The notes under the pieces: model-generated | Told to the model about the DNA's origin: nothing | Seen by the model: only the letters and a program-made list of their open reading frames with translations | The model's database searches: none | Assembly: GCF_029543155.1 (NCBI RefSeq) | Contig: NZ_JARQXA010000005.1 | Location: 248,001 to 312,000 of the forward strand | DNA: 64,000 bases | DNA from: Sphingomonas sp. HITSZ_GF | GTDB lineage: Bacteria; Pseudomonadota; Alphaproteobacteria; Sphingomonadales; Sphingomonadaceae | Direction of reading: 5' to 3' | Shown here: positions 29,424-38,298 of the stretch, piece after piece | Layout of the letters: every line of letters starts with the position of its first letter | Position numbering within the stretch: position 1 is the stretch's first letter | Made by a program: the position numbers and the translations under genes

Positions 29424-31550
29424 ATGCGCTCCAACTTCCGCCGCGCGCTGCTCGTCAGCGCTACGCTCCTCCTGCCGACCGCTGCCTGGGCCGCCGGCCC
29501 GGACGGCACCGAGGACCAGGACAAGCCGCGCGACGAGATCGTCGTCACCGGCACGGTCGAGCAGAAGACGCCCTCGGCAACCGGCCTGGCGCTGACCCCG
29601 AAGGAAACGCCGCAGTCGATCACGATCATCGACCGCGCGCGCATCGACGATTTCGCGCTGAGCAACGTCAACGACCTGCTCACCCAGACGGTGGGCATCA
29701 ATGTCGAGCGGGTCGAGACCGACCGCACCTATTTCAACGCGCGCGGCTTCGACGTCACCAATTTCCAGTTCGACGGCATCGGCATGCCGCTGATCGCCAA
29801 CATCCAGTTCGGCGATATCGACACCGCGCTGTTCGATCGGGTCGAGGCGATCCGCGGCGCCAATGCGATCATGACCGGCGTCGGCAACCCGTCCGCCACA
29901 ATCAACTATATTCGCAAGCGCCCGACCGACGATTTCCAGGCCAGCGGCAGCATCCGCTACGGCACCTGGAACCAGTGGCGCGCCGAAGCCGATGTCTCGG
30001 TGCCGCTCAATGACAGGTTCGCGATCCGGCTGACCTATGCGCATCAGGACGGCGACAGCCATCTCGACTATAACCACGTCAATCGCGACGTGTTCGGCGC
30101 GACGCTGCGCGCGAAGCTGGCCGACGGGCTGACCCTCACTGCCGGCTATACCCGCCAGGACAATGACGCCTCGGGCGTGATGTGGGGCTCGCTGCCGCTC
30201 ACCTATACCGACGGCACGCGCGTCCCCTATCCCGTCTCGGCCTCGACCGCGGCCGACTGGACCTATTGGAACACGCTCGACCAGACCGGCTGGGCCGAGC
30301 TTGCCTATGAGCTGGGCGGCGGCTGGTCGGCGAAGACGATCGCCACCTATCGGCGCCTCAGCTACGACGCCAAGCTGCTCTATGCCTATGGCTATCCGGA
30401 CAAGGCTACCGGGCTCGGCCTGGGCGGCATGGCCGGCATCTATCCGTCGGTCTATGACCAGTATATCGGCGACTTCTATGTCTCCGGCCCGGTCAAGCTG
30501 TTCGGCCGCGAGCACCAGTTGGCATTCGGCGCATCGAGCGGCCGCACCGATGCGCATGAGTGGGAGAATTTCTCGCTCGACGCGATCGACTATCCCGCCG
30601 TCCAGGATCTCGGCCGCATCGGCATCCCCGAGCCGAGCTATCCCGGCGAATATCTCGCCGCCGACTATTCGGATCGGATCAAGCGCGCTTACGGCGCCGC
30701 GCACCTCAACCTGACGGACCAGCTCAAGGCCGTGGTCGGCGTCAGCGCGACCTGGCTGGAATCGATCGGCGACTCCTACGGCACCGATCAGTCGCGCAAG
30801 AACAGCGGCGTCAGCCCCTATGTCGGCGTGCTCTATTCGGTGACGCCGAACGTCTCGCTCTACGCAAGCTATACCGACATCTTCAATCCGCAGAGCGAGA
30901 TCCTGGTCTCCGGCGCGCGGCTCGATCCGGCCAAGGGCAGCAGCATCGAGGGCGGCATCAAGAGCGAGTGGTTCGGCGGCCGGCTCTATGCCACCGCCTC
31001 GCTGTTCCGCGCCAAGCAGAAGGGCCTCGCCGCCTATGCCGGCACCTGCGACGGCTCCACCTGCCGTGCAGGCGACAGCTATTATGACGCGGAGAACACC
31101 ACGTCGAAGGGCTTCGAGCTCGAAGTCTCGGGCAAGGTGACAGACAACTGGTCGATCAGCGGCGGCTATACCGGGCTGAAGATCGAGAACGATGCCGGCG
31201 ATCCCGCCCGCACCTTCCTGCCGCGCAAGTCGCTGAAGCTCGCCTCCACCTACACGGTGCCGCAGTTCAACGACCTCAAGCTCGGCGCGCAGCTGCGCTG
31301 GCAGGGCGACATCACCTATGCCGATCCCAATGTGCAGGCGTACGGCGTCGTCACCGGCGACGTGATCCTGAAGCAAAAGGCCTATGCGGTGCTCGACCTG
31401 ATGGGCAGCATCCGCCTGGTCGACAAGGTCCGCGCCAGCGTCAACGTGCGCAACGTTGGTAACGAGAAATACCTTGGCAGCCTGATGTGGGGTCAGGCCT
31501 ATTATGCCGCGCCGCGCAGCGTTAGCGTCGCGCTGAGCTTCAACTACTAA
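29424..31550 (+). CDS. TonB-dependent siderophore receptor
   Basis: A 708-residue outer-membrane receptor. Signal peptide about residues 1-24; a TonB box-like DEIVVTGTVEQ; then the plug domain of the siderophore subfamily (ALTPKETPQSITIIDRARIDDF, RGFDVTNFQFDGIGMP, VEAIRGANAIMTGVGNPSATINYIRKRP). The 22-strand barrel ends with a C-terminal aromatic residue (SFNY). The subfamily resembles FpvA/FoxA-type receptors; the ligand is probably a ferric siderophore. The ATG at 29424 follows AAAGGGA. It heads an iron-uptake set with DUF3649, PepSY-TM and DUF3325 genes, behind a Fur-like site. Confidence 0.94.
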   Translation: MRSNFRRALLVSATLLLPTAAWAAGPDGTEDQDKPRDEIVVTGTVEQKTPSATGLALTPKETPQSITIIDRARIDDFALSNVNDLLTQTVGINVERVETDRTYFNARGFDVTNFQFDGIGMPLIANIQFGDIDTALFDRVEAIRGANAIMTGVGNPSATINYIRKRPTDDFQASGSIRYGTWNQWRAEADVSVPLNDRFAIRLTYAHQDGDSHLDYNHVNRDVFGATLRAKLADGLTLTAGYTRQDNDASGVMWGSLPLTYTDGTRVPYPVSASTAADWTYWNTLDQTGWAELAYELGGGWSAKTIATYRRLSYDAKLLYAYGYPDKATGLGLGGMAGIYPSVYDQYIGDFYVSGPVKLFGREHQLAFGASSGRTDAHEWENFSLDAIDYPAVQDLGRIGIPEPSYPGEYLAADYSDRIKRAYGAAHLNLTDQLKAVVGVSATWLESIGDSYGTDQSRKNSGVSPYVGVLYSVTPNVSLYASYTDIFNPQSEILVSGARLDPAKGSSIEGGIKSEWFGGRLYATASLFRAKQKGLAAYAGTCDGSTCRAGDSYYDAENTTSKGFELEVSGKVTDNWSISGGYTGLKIENDAGDPARTFLPRKSLKLASTYTVPQFNDLKLGAQLRWQGDITYADPNVQAYGVVTGDVILKQKAYAVLDLMGSIRLVDKVRASVNVRNVGNEKYLGSLMWGQAYYAAPRSVSVALSFNY

Positions 31551-31561
31551 GAACCGGACAC

Positions 31562-31864
31562 GTGGCAGGGGCGGGACAACAGAGACAGGGATGGCGGTAT
31601 CGGGCCAATGTCGCGGCACGAACGGTAGCGGGAACGATCGGCGCCTATGCCGTCGCCGCGCTGTTCGCCGCGGCACTGGCGCGGACGCTGCCCATGCCCC
31701 GCGTCGACGCGACGATCCCGGCAACGCTGCTCGCCTACCTGGTCGGCCCCGCCGTCACGATCTGGGCGTTCCTTGCCCGCGGACCGTGGCGCGCCTGGGC
31801 CGGCGTGCTCGCGCTCGGCGCGCTGTTCGCCGCGATCGCCTGGTGGGCCGGAGCCCCGGCATGA
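31562..31864 (+). CDS. DUF3649-like iron-uptake-associated membrane protein
   Basis: A 100-residue protein with three hydrophobic helices (about residues 20-42, 50-68 and 78-96). Architecture and position between a siderophore receptor and a PepSY-TM gene match DUF3649 proteins. The start is a GTG without a strong ribosome site, 11 bp after the receptor stop. The stop overlaps the PepSY gene start (ATGA). Its exact role in ferri-siderophore handling is not known. Confidence 0.72.
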   Translation: MAGAGQQRQGWRYRANVAARTVAGTIGAYAVAALFAAALARTLPMPRVDATIPATLLAYLVGPAVTIWAFLARGPWRAWAGVLALGALFAAIAWWAGAPA

Positions 31865-33330
31865 GCGCGATCCGCGAGGGCGTCCGCCAGGTCATGGCCT
31901 GGTTGCACGGCTGGACCGGGCTGTTGCTCGGCTGGGTGCTGTTCGTCATGTGCCTGGCCGGCACGCTCAGTGTGTTCAAGTCCGAGATCGGCCAGTGGAT
32001 GCGCCCGGAAAACGCCGCGAAGGTCGATCCGGCCGATTCCGTCCAGGCCGCCGTCAACTGGCTGGGCAAGAACACCAAGGATACCAACGCCTGGTATTTC
32101 AACGTTCCGAACGGCCGGATGAACACGGTAGAGGCGACCTATGATACCGGCGGCGCGTATCTCTACCGCGCGCTCGATCCGGTGAGCGGCGCCCCCGCCG
32201 CGCGCGAGACGCTGGGCGGCGAATTCTTCTATCGCCTGCACTTCGAGCTTGAGTTGCCCTATCCTTGGGGCCGGCTGCTCGCCTCGATCGCGGGCATGGT
32301 GATGCTGGTCGCGCTGATCACCGGGATCATCGCGCACCGCCGCATCTTCAAGGACTATTTCACCTTCCGGCCGGCCAAGGGGCAGCGCTCCTGGCTCGAC
32401 GGCCACAACGCGCTGGGCGTGCTCGCCACGCCTTTCCACCTGATGATCACCTTCACGGGGATCGTCACGCTCGCATCGCTCAACATGCCCTGGGGCATCA
32501 CCGCCAATTACGGCAACGATCTCGCCGCAGTGTATCATGACCTGTCCCCGGGCGTGGCCGAGCGGGCCAAGGCCAATGCCCCCGCCCCGCTTGCACCCGT
32601 CGCCCCGATGCTGCGCGAGGCGCAGCGCCAGCTCGGCGGCACGCTTGGCCGGGTCTATGTGATCAACCCGGGCGACCGCAACGCAGTCGTCACCGCCTTC
32701 CGCTCGGATGCCGACCAGCTCGGCTTCAACCCCGGCGCGATGAGCTTCGGCGGAGTCACCGGCAAGCCGCTGAGCAAATGGGTCGAGAATCGCGGCGCGG
32801 TACAGACCTATAATGTCGTCTACGGGCTCCACATGGCCCGCTTCGCCCCGATCGCGACGCGCTGGCTCTATTTCCTCGGCGGCGCAATGCTCACGCTCGC
32901 AATCGCCACCGGACTGGTGCTGTGGATCGTCAAGCGCCGCGAGCGCGCGCCGCTGTCGCTTGGCAACCGCATCCTCGAGCGCCTCAACGCCGGCGTGATC
33001 GGCGGCGTGCCGCTCGGCTGTGCAGCCTATCTCCTTGCCAATCGCGTGCTGGCGCTGGGGCTGGCAGGGCGCGCGGAGATGGAAGTCTCGGTCGCGCTGT
33101 GGACCGCCGCCGCCGCCGTGCTGATCGGCGCCGCGCTGCCGCCGCGCTGGTCCTGGCCGCTGCTCACCGGCGCGACCGCCACCGCCTGTGCGCTCGCCGC
33201 GCTGCTGCCCTTCTCGCCGAGTATCGTCTCTGCCGTGCTGCTCGTCACCGCCGCCGCGCTCGCCTGGCTCGCCGTGCAGCAGCGCCGCGGCCCGAAGCAG
33301 CGCCCCGAGCGCAAGCGGCGCACCGCATGA
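31861..33330 (+). CDS. PepSY-associated transmembrane (PiuB-like) protein
   Basis: A 489-residue inner-membrane protein with four core PepSY_TM helices plus additional C-terminal helices. Conserved histidines are visible in WLHGWTGLLLGW, RLHFELELP, FHLMITFTG and GLHMARF, pairs of which could bind heme. This group is thought to act as ferri-siderophore reductase in the periplasm or inner membrane. It is translationally coupled to the genes on both sides by ATGA overlaps, within the iron-uptake unit. Confidence 0.88.
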   Translation: MSAIREGVRQVMAWLHGWTGLLLGWVLFVMCLAGTLSVFKSEIGQWMRPENAAKVDPADSVQAAVNWLGKNTKDTNAWYFNVPNGRMNTVEATYDTGGAYLYRALDPVSGAPAARETLGGEFFYRLHFELELPYPWGRLLASIAGMVMLVALITGIIAHRRIFKDYFTFRPAKGQRSWLDGHNALGVLATPFHLMITFTGIVTLASLNMPWGITANYGNDLAAVYHDLSPGVAERAKANAPAPLAPVAPMLREAQRQLGGTLGRVYVINPGDRNAVVTAFRSDADQLGFNPGAMSFGGVTGKPLSKWVENRGAVQTYNVVYGLHMARFAPIATRWLYFLGGAMLTLAIATGLVLWIVKRRERAPLSLGNRILERLNAGVIGGVPLGCAAYLLANRVLALGLAGRAEMEVSVALWTAAAAVLIGAALPPRWSWPLLTGATATACALAALLPFSPSIVSAVLLVTAAALAWLAVQQRRGPKQRPERKRRTA

Positions 33331-33650
33331 CCCTCGCGATCACCGGCCTGCTCTATCTCGGCATGTTCGCGCTCGCCGCCGGCATGTCGCGCCACGGCCC
33401 GCCGCTGCTCGGCGCGCAGGGCAAGCTCGCCTGGCTCCGTCATCCGGCGCGCTATGGCTGGGCGCTGGTCGCGCTCTCCGCGCTGCTGGCGATCTTCGCA
33501 CGCGACGGTGGCCAGGCGCTGGTGCTGTGGTTCGGGCTGATCCCGTTCGTCAGCGCGATCGTCCTGCTGGGGCTCACCTACCGCCCCGCCGTGCCGCGCG
33601 CCTGCGTGCCGCTCGCGGCGCTACTGGTGCTCGCCGCACCCTTCCTCTGA
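33327..33650 (+). CDS. DUF3325 family membrane protein
   Basis: A 107-residue protein with three hydrophobic helices (about residues 3-19, 41-58 and 62-80) and a fourth near the C-terminus. DUF3325 genes typically follow PepSY_TM and DUF3649 genes behind TonB siderophore receptors, which is the arrangement here. Its ATG overlaps the PepSY stop (ATGA). It ends the iron-uptake unit, 81 bp before a convergent tRNA gene. The function is unknown. Confidence 0.8.
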   Translation: MTLAITGLLYLGMFALAAGMSRHGPPLLGAQGKLAWLRHPARYGWALVALSALLAIFARDGGQALVLWFGLIPFVSAIVLLGLTYRPAVPRACVPLAALLVLAAPFL

Positions 33651-33730
33651 TTCGACCCGCGCACGCAACCGGCGCGGTGCGAGCGGCGCACCGAGGTCGG
33701 TTATCTAAGCTATTGAGAAACAAGGGCGGC

Positions 33731-33806
33731 TGGTGGAGCTGAGGGGAATCGAACCCCTGACCTCTGCAGTGCGATTGCAGCGCTCTCCCATCTGAGCTAC
33801 AGCCCC
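33731..33806 (-). tRNA. tRNA-Ala (anticodon CGC)
   Basis: A complete 76-base cloverleaf on the minus strand: acceptor GGGGCTG pairing with CAGCTCC and an encoded CCA; D-loop AGCTCAGATGGGAGAGC; anticodon stem CTGCA/TGCAG enclosing ATCGCAC with anticodon CGC; T-arm CAGGGGTTCGATTCCCCT. It reads alanine codon GCG. Confidence 0.95.
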
Positions 33807-34009
33807 GCCGCCAGTCCCGGGTGACCCCGGAGAGGCGCTCCATTAGCGGCGCGCGATCCCCAATGCAACCGGCTTGAACCCCGCGCGGCAAAACGCGTTG
33901 CCCGCGCGCCGAATGGCATTGGAAAACCGGCATTTTTCCGGAACCAACCGCCCCCCTTGTCCGCTGAATCCGCACCAACCCGCCACCCCCGGCATTGGAG
34001 AGGACTCCC

Positions 34010-34888
34010 ATGGACGACCGCTACAACGATCCCCGCTATTTCGGCCCGTACGACCAGTATCAGGCGGGCACCCCGCGCGAAACGGGCGATCATTATTCGA
34101 GCGCGCGCGAATATGCCGCCGCCGGCGAACTCGGCCGTGGTCGCAACTATCGCGGCGGATACGGATATGGCGGCCAGAACTACGGCAATGAATGGGACCG
34201 CGGCAATCGCGGCTATCGCCCCGAGCGCGGCACCTGGGAAAGCCCGCGCTACGACCGCGGCTATAGCGCCCAGGATCGCAGCTACCGCGACCGCGACTAT
34301 CGCGACCGTGGCTATGACAGCGAGCGCGGCTTCTTCGAGCGCGCCGGAGACGAAGTCCGTTCCTGGTTCGGCGATACCGAGGCCGAGCGCCGCCGCGAGG
34401 CCGATATGCGCCACGACGCCCGTCAGGCGCAGGCGCGCGACGACGACCACTACAGCAGCTGGCGCCGCGATCGCATCGCCGAGCTCGACGATGACTATGC
34501 CGAATATCGCCGCGAAAACGCCCAGCGCTTCCACAACGAGTTCAACAGCTGGCGCACCGATCGCCAGGGCCAGCGCGACGGACTGCGCCGGGTGAACGAG
34601 CATATGGAGGTGGTCGGCTCGGACGGCGAGCATGTCGGCACTGTCGACAAGGTGCGCGGCGACCGCATCTTGCTGACCAGGAACGACAGCGATGCCGGCG
34701 GCCACCATCATTCGATCCCGTCGCGCTGGATCCAGTCGGTCGATGACAAGGTGACGCTGCGCAAGACCGCGGCCGAGGCCCAGGCCGCCTGGAAGGACGA
34801 GGAGCGCGGCGCGCTGTTCGGCGGCCGCGACGAGCAGGACTGGAATCGCGACCGGACTCTCAACCGGAGCTTTTCCGGGACCTATTGA
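34010..34888 (+). CDS. DUF2171 domain protein with Tyr/Arg/Asp-rich N-terminus
   Basis: A 292-residue soluble protein. The first half is low-complexity, with repeated YRDR/YDRGY-type units (about residues 45-105), likely disordered. A short FFERAGDEVRSWFGDTEAERRR helix recurs in sphingomonad stress or envelope proteins. The C-terminal 90 residues (VVGSDGEHVGTVDKV ... HHHSIPSRWIQSVDDKVTL) are a PRC-barrel-like DUF2171 domain. The ATG has a GAGAGG ribosome site. No enzymatic motif is visible. A strong terminator follows. Confidence 0.85.
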   Translation: MDDRYNDPRYFGPYDQYQAGTPRETGDHYSSAREYAAAGELGRGRNYRGGYGYGGQNYGNEWDRGNRGYRPERGTWESPRYDRGYSAQDRSYRDRDYRDRGYDSERGFFERAGDEVRSWFGDTEAERRREADMRHDARQAQARDDDHYSSWRRDRIAELDDDYAEYRRENAQRFHNEFNSWRTDRQGQRDGLRRVNEHMEVVGSDGEHVGTVDKVRGDRILLTRNDSDAGGHHHSIPSRWIQSVDDKVTLRKTAAEAQAAWKDEERGALFGGRDEQDWNRDRTLNRSFSGTY

Positions 34889-34917
34889 TCCCCAGATAAC
34901 AGAAGTGAGCAGAAACT

Positions 34918-34948
34918 GGGCCCGGGAGCTTTCCCGGGCCCTTCTTTA
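34918..34948 (+). terminator. Rho-independent terminator after the DUF2171 gene
   Basis: GGGCCCGGGA-GCTT-TCCCGGGCCC followed by TTCTTTA, 30 bp beyond the stop at 34888. The hairpin is symmetrical and may also end the convergent gene at 34966. Confidence 0.9.
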
Positions 34949-34965
34949 TCGGAGCGGGTGCCCGC

Positions 34966-35877
34966 TCAGCCCGCCAGCCAGGCAGTGAGTGCCGTACGGA
35001 ATGCTTCGGGCTGGTCGAGCATGATGAAGTGCCCGCTATCGCCCACCCCCTGCACCGTCACCTTCGCAGCGCCCGCATATTCGCGCCTGTAGAGGTCGAG
35101 CACCGGTGCCTCGCCGCCGCGCGTCGCTGTCCACGGCACCAGCACGGTGACCGGTGCGGCAATGTCCTTGAGCTGGGGGCGCAGATCGGTCTGGAGGTCC
35201 TCGTACATCGCCTGGGCGGAGACGCGCATATCGGCCTTGGCCATCCAGGCGGCGACCTGCGCGCGCGATTCGGGCTTCAGCGCGTTCTGGCTGGCGATCG
35301 CCTGGCCCACCGCCTCGGGCAGCGGCTTGCCATAGAGCCCGGCCATCTGCGCGCGCATCGCCGCGGCCTGGGGCTTCACCGACTCCACCGTCGATCCCGG
35401 GAAGAAGGCCGATCCGACAAAAGGCAGCGCATCGACGATCAACGCCTTGCCGACATCGCCCGGATGCGCCTGGGCAAGCATCAGCGCGAGCAATCCGCCC
35501 ATCGAATGGCCGACCACCGCCGCACCGGCGATCTTCCTGTCGGCGATCAGCTTGTGCAGGTCGGCAAGCATGCCAGGCAGCAGCCCCTCGCCCAGATTGG
35601 CGCCCGGCGCGTCGCCGCCAAAACCGTTGACCTGGACGAGATACACGCTGTGCGTCTTGGCCAGTTCGGGCGCCACGCCGTCCCACACGGCGCGCGGGCT
35701 CGAAAGGCCGGGGATCAGGATCACCGGGCTGCCCTTGCCGATCACCTGCACCGAGAGATGATCCATCTGGATCGTCTCGGCGAGTGCCGGTGCGGCCATG
35801 GCATGCGCGGTCGGCGCGCCCAGGATGGCGGGGATGCTGGCGGTGGCGAGCAGCGCGAAGGCAATGCGACGGATCAT
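34966..35877 (-). CDS. Secreted alpha/beta hydrolase
   Basis: A 303-residue alpha/beta-fold hydrolase with a Sec signal peptide (about residues 1-28). The nucleophile elbow is GHSMGG, the oxyanion loop IPGLSSPRAVW, and the catalytic histidine lies in GDSGHFIMLDQP. It resembles esterase or haloperoxidase-like hydrolases; the substrate is unknown. It lies just downstream of the XRE regulator gene (3-bp gap) on the same strand, so it probably belongs to the same transcript. Confidence 0.9.
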   Translation of the reverse strand: MIRRIAFALLATASIPAILGAPTAHAMAAPALAETIQMDHLSVQVIGKGSPVILIPGLSSPRAVWDGVAPELAKTHSVYLVQVNGFGGDAPGANLGEGLLPGMLADLHKLIADRKIAGAAVVGHSMGGLLALMLAQAHPGDVGKALIVDALPFVGSAFFPGSTVESVKPQAAAMRAQMAGLYGKPLPEAVGQAIASQNALKPESRAQVAAWMAKADMRVSAQAMYEDLQTDLRPQLKDIAAPVTVLVPWTATRGGEAPVLDLYRREYAGAAKVTVQGVGDSGHFIMLDQPEAFRTALTAWLAG

Positions 35878-35880
35878 CGG

Positions 35881-36084
35881 TCAGTCCTTGCGATTGGGGT
35901 TGGTGAAGATCTCTTCGATGGTCAGGCCGAACAGGTCGGCGATCTTGAAGGCGAGCGGGAGCGAGGGGTCATAGCGGCCGGTCTCGATCGCGTTGACGCT
36001 CTGGCGCGACACGTCGAGCCGCTCGGCCAGGTCCTGCTGGCTCCAGGCGCGCTCGGCGCGCAACACGCGAAGGCGGTTGATCAT
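35881..36084 (-). CDS. XRE-family small helix-turn-helix regulator
   Basis: A 67-residue single-domain regulator of the YgzD type. The HTH is RVLRAERAWSQQDLAERLDVSRQSVNAIETGRYDPS, followed by PLAFKIADLFGLTIEEIF. It overlaps the upstream membrane-protein gene by four bases (ATGA). Such pairs usually autoregulate; a matching palindrome covers the operon promoter. Confidence 0.93.
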   Translation of the reverse strand: MINRLRVLRAERAWSQQDLAERLDVSRQSVNAIETGRYDPSLPLAFKIADLFGLTIEEIFTNPNRKD

Positions 36085-36491
36085 TCGCCACCTCCCCGCA
36101 TCGCCGCGAGCTTGTTGACGCAGCCGCCGATGCCCAGCCCCGCGAACCACAGGATCGCGGCGTAATAGGCATAGACGTGCGGCACGAGATCGAAATTCTC
36201 GAGAAAGCCCCAGGCCGTGGCGATGCTCAGCGCGAACCCGGTGGCGATCAGCGCCTGGCGGGTGACCTGAACGCGCAGATACTCGTCCTGCTCGTCGACA
36301 AGATAGCGCCCGATGGCGAAGAACACGCCGATGATCGGGAGCGCCGGCAGCAGGCCCGCGACATAGCCAAGCGGGCCGTGCAGCGGACGATTGTCGTGAT
36401 AGGCGATCACGCCGAGCAGGATCAGCACATAGCCGGTCATCAGCAGCATCACCGAAACCGAGTAGCGCTTCTGCGCCCGATTCATTGCCAT
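36081..36491 (-). CDS. Four-helix membrane protein paired with the XRE regulator
   Basis: A 136-residue protein with four hydrophobic helices (about residues 11-28, 38-60, 79-97 and 106-122). Small membrane proteins of this type are commonly encoded directly upstream of a YgzD-like regulator, possibly sensing membrane state or regulating the regulator; the function is unproven. The ATG at 36491 has an AGGA ribosome site; a second ATG two codons in is possible. Confidence 0.8.
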   Translation of the reverse strand: MAMNRAQKRYSVSVMLLMTGYVLILLGVIAYHDNRPLHGPLGYVAGLLPALPIIGVFFAIGRYLVDEQDEYLRVQVTRQALIATGFALSIATAWGFLENFDLVPHVYAYYAAILWFAGLGIGGCVNKLAAMRGGGE

Positions 36492-36511
36492 GAGTAGCGT
36501 CCTTTGCAGTT

Positions 36512-36529
36512 TGTAAATGACACTTTACA
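36512..36529 (-). promoter_or_regulatory. Operator palindrome of the XRE/membrane-protein operon
   Basis: TGTAAA-GTGTCA-TTTACA has perfect 6-bp arms and overlaps the -10 region of the promoter at 36524-36551. Position suggests autorepression by the XRE protein encoded in the operon. Confidence 0.6.
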
Positions 36530-36551
36530 TCGCTTGGCGTAGATGTGTCAA
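36524..36551 (-). promoter_or_regulatory. Promoter of the XRE/membrane-protein operon
   Basis: On the minus strand, a perfect TTGACA (36551-36546) is followed after 16 bp by TGTAAA (36529-36524). It lies 33 bp upstream of the first gene. Confidence 0.6.
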
Positions 36552-36589
36552 TTCTGCTTTCCATATCGGAAAGCACCCGCGACTAAATG

Positions 36590-36769
36590 CTAATCTTGCT
36601 TTGCAGCTGGCACCGGATCGGGATCGAGATTCCAGCCATGGATGCCGCGAATCATCGGCTTGCCGCAGCCCTCGCACCACGAACGATAGGTTTTGCCGTC
36701 ATTCCATGCGCGGCCGCGGCTGCGATGGTGCTTGCCCAACAGGCAATAAATTGGCTGCAGCAGGCTCAT
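36590..36769 (-). CDS. 59-residue zinc-ribbon-like protein
   Basis: A short gene in the gap between mpl and the XRE operon. The ATG follows GGGGAGG with six-base spacing, an excellent ribosome site. The product has a cysteine and histidines near the N-terminus (C9, H14, H15) and a C-x2-C knuckle (C32, C35) in WCEGCGKPMIRG, resembling a small zinc ribbon. The middle is basic and aromatic (RGRAWNDGKTYRSW). I have the impression of similar short proteins in other sphingomonads but cannot confirm it here. Function unknown. Confidence 0.75.
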   Translation of the reverse strand: MSLLQPIYCLLGKHHRSRGRAWNDGKTYRSWCEGCGKPMIRGIHGWNLDPDPVPAAKQD

Positions 36770-36860
36770 ATGCCGCCTCCCCGGAATCTCGCCGGAATGG
36801 TGGCACCTCTACCGCGAATGTCTATGTTTTTCCGCAGATATCCGGCGATATTGCCGATTT

Positions 36861-38258
36861 TTAATGTCCCAGCCGCGCCAGCATCTCCGCGGCGAGCTGG
36901 CTGAGCGTATCGTCGCGCGCACCCATCAGCACGATCCTGTCGCCGGGCCGGGCCGTGGCGACGAGGTGGGCCGCTGCCGCCGCGCGTTCCGGGATGTGCA
37001 TCGCATTGCGCCCGGTCGCGGCGACATCGGCGACGATGTCTGCGCTGGTCACCTCGCGGCTGGTCGTGCCGCCCTGATAGACCGGATCGGGCAGCACCAG
37101 CAGGTCGTCCGGCCCCAGCTTCTCGGCGAGCATCGCCACCAGCTCGCGGCGCATCACCTTGAGCGGGCCATAGCCGTGCGGCTGGAACATCAGCAGCAGC
37201 CGGCCCTCGAACGCGTGAAGCGTGTCGAGCGTCGCCGCGATCTTGTCCGGGTTGTGCCCGAAATCGTCGATCACCGCGATGTCGTTCGCCTCGCCCACCA
37301 GCTCGAAGCGGCGCTTCAGCCCCTGGAAGCCCTGGATCGCCTGGGTAGCGTCCTCGATGGCGATCCCCGCCGCCACCGCGGCACCGATCGCCGCCAGCGC
37401 ATTGGAGACGTTGTGGCGCCCGGGCACCTGCAGCGTCACCGGGATCGATGCCTGGCCCTCGCGCGCCAGCTCGAACGCGATGCCGTAGCGCTGCTCGCGC
37501 AGGTTGATCGCGCTCAGGTCTGCCGGCGCACCGATCGCAAAGGTCAGCAGCCGGTCGCGCGGCATCATCGCCGCCAACAGCGCGCCTTCGCCATTGTCCA
37601 TGTTGACCACCGCCTTGCCGGCGCGCGCGATGAAGTCGCCGAACAGCGCGATCAGCTTCTCCATCGGCAAATGGTCGAGGCTGACATTGTTGAGCACTGC
37701 CACGCCCGCGCGATAGAGCGCGATCGACCCGTCGCTCTCGTCGACCTCGCTCACATAGGCGGTGCCGCCACCCACCAGCGCGCTGGCGAAGGGCGCGTCG
37801 GCGGTGACGAAATTCTTCATCACCGCTCCGTTCATCACCGTCGGGTCGCGGCCCAGCGCATGGAGGATCCAGCCGATCATGCCCGTTACGGTCGATTTGC
37901 CGCTGGTCCCGGCAACCCCGATCGACAGCGGCGATGCGTTGAACAGCGCGGCATTCAGCTCGGCGCGGGTCATCCGCGGATTGCCCAGTTCGGCGGCGCG
38001 GCGCGCATCGGGCACCGTCTCCTCGATCGCCGCCGAGGCGACGACGATCTGCTCGCTCGAGGTGATGCCGCTGCCATCCTGCGGGAACAGCGCGATGCCG
38101 CTCGCCTTCAGATAGTCGAACTTGGCCGGCAACCGGCCTGAATCGAGGCTGCGATCCGATCCCGCCACCGTCGCGCCCTGCCCGGCGAGGATCATCGAGA
38201 GCGGCATCATTCCCGAACCACCGATGCCGACGAAGAAGTAAGGTTTGCGATGCTCCAT
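36861..38258 (-). CDS. mpl: Mpl-type UDP-MurNAc:tripeptide ligase (Mur ligase family)
   Basis: A 465-residue Mur ligase. The N-terminal domain begins [17 protein letters not shown]; the ATP site is [19 protein letters not shown]; the central domain has EVDESDGSI and the C-terminal domain begins [13 protein letters not shown]. MurC and Mpl share this layout. Mpl joins recycled L-Ala-D-Glu-mDAP tripeptide to UDP-MurNAc. Mpl is preferred over MurC because the gene is isolated from a division/cell-wall cluster and faces an LD-carboxypeptidase gene 40 bp away, which makes the tripeptide; MurC cannot be fully excluded. Confidence 0.82.
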   Translation of the reverse strand: MEHRKPYFFVGIGGSGMMPLSMILAGQGATVAGSDRSLDSGRLPAKFDYLKASGIALFPQDGSGITSSEQIVVASAAIEETVPDARRAAELGNPRMTRAELNAALFNASPLSIGVAGTSGKSTVTGMIGWILHALGRDPTVMNGAVMKNFVTADAPFASALVGGGTAYVSEVDESDGSIALYRAGVAVLNNVSLDHLPMEKLIALFGDFIARAGKAVVNMDNGEGALLAAMMPRDRLLTFAIGAPADLSAINLREQRYGIAFELAREGQASIPVTLQVPGRHNVSNALAAIGAAVAAGIAIEDATQAIQGFQGLKRRFELVGEANDIAVIDDFGHNPDKIAATLDTLHAFEGRLLLMFQPHGYGPLKVMRRELVAMLAEKLGPDDLLVLPDPVYQGGTTSREVTSADIVADVAATGRNAMHIPERAAAAAHLVATARPGDRIVLMGARDDTLSQLAAEMLARLGH

Positions 38259-38298
38259 GGCCTCGCGCTATCGGCAATTCGAAGCAAAGGGGCAAGGC

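Noticed and set aside
29058..31724. An 888-codon open frame on the minus strand
   Set aside because: Antisense to the siderophore receptor, which has clear signal peptide, plug and barrel motifs.
36587..36904. A 105-codon plus-strand frame in the gap before mpl
   Set aside because: No ribosome site and no family features; the opposite strand holds a better small gene with an excellent ribosome site.
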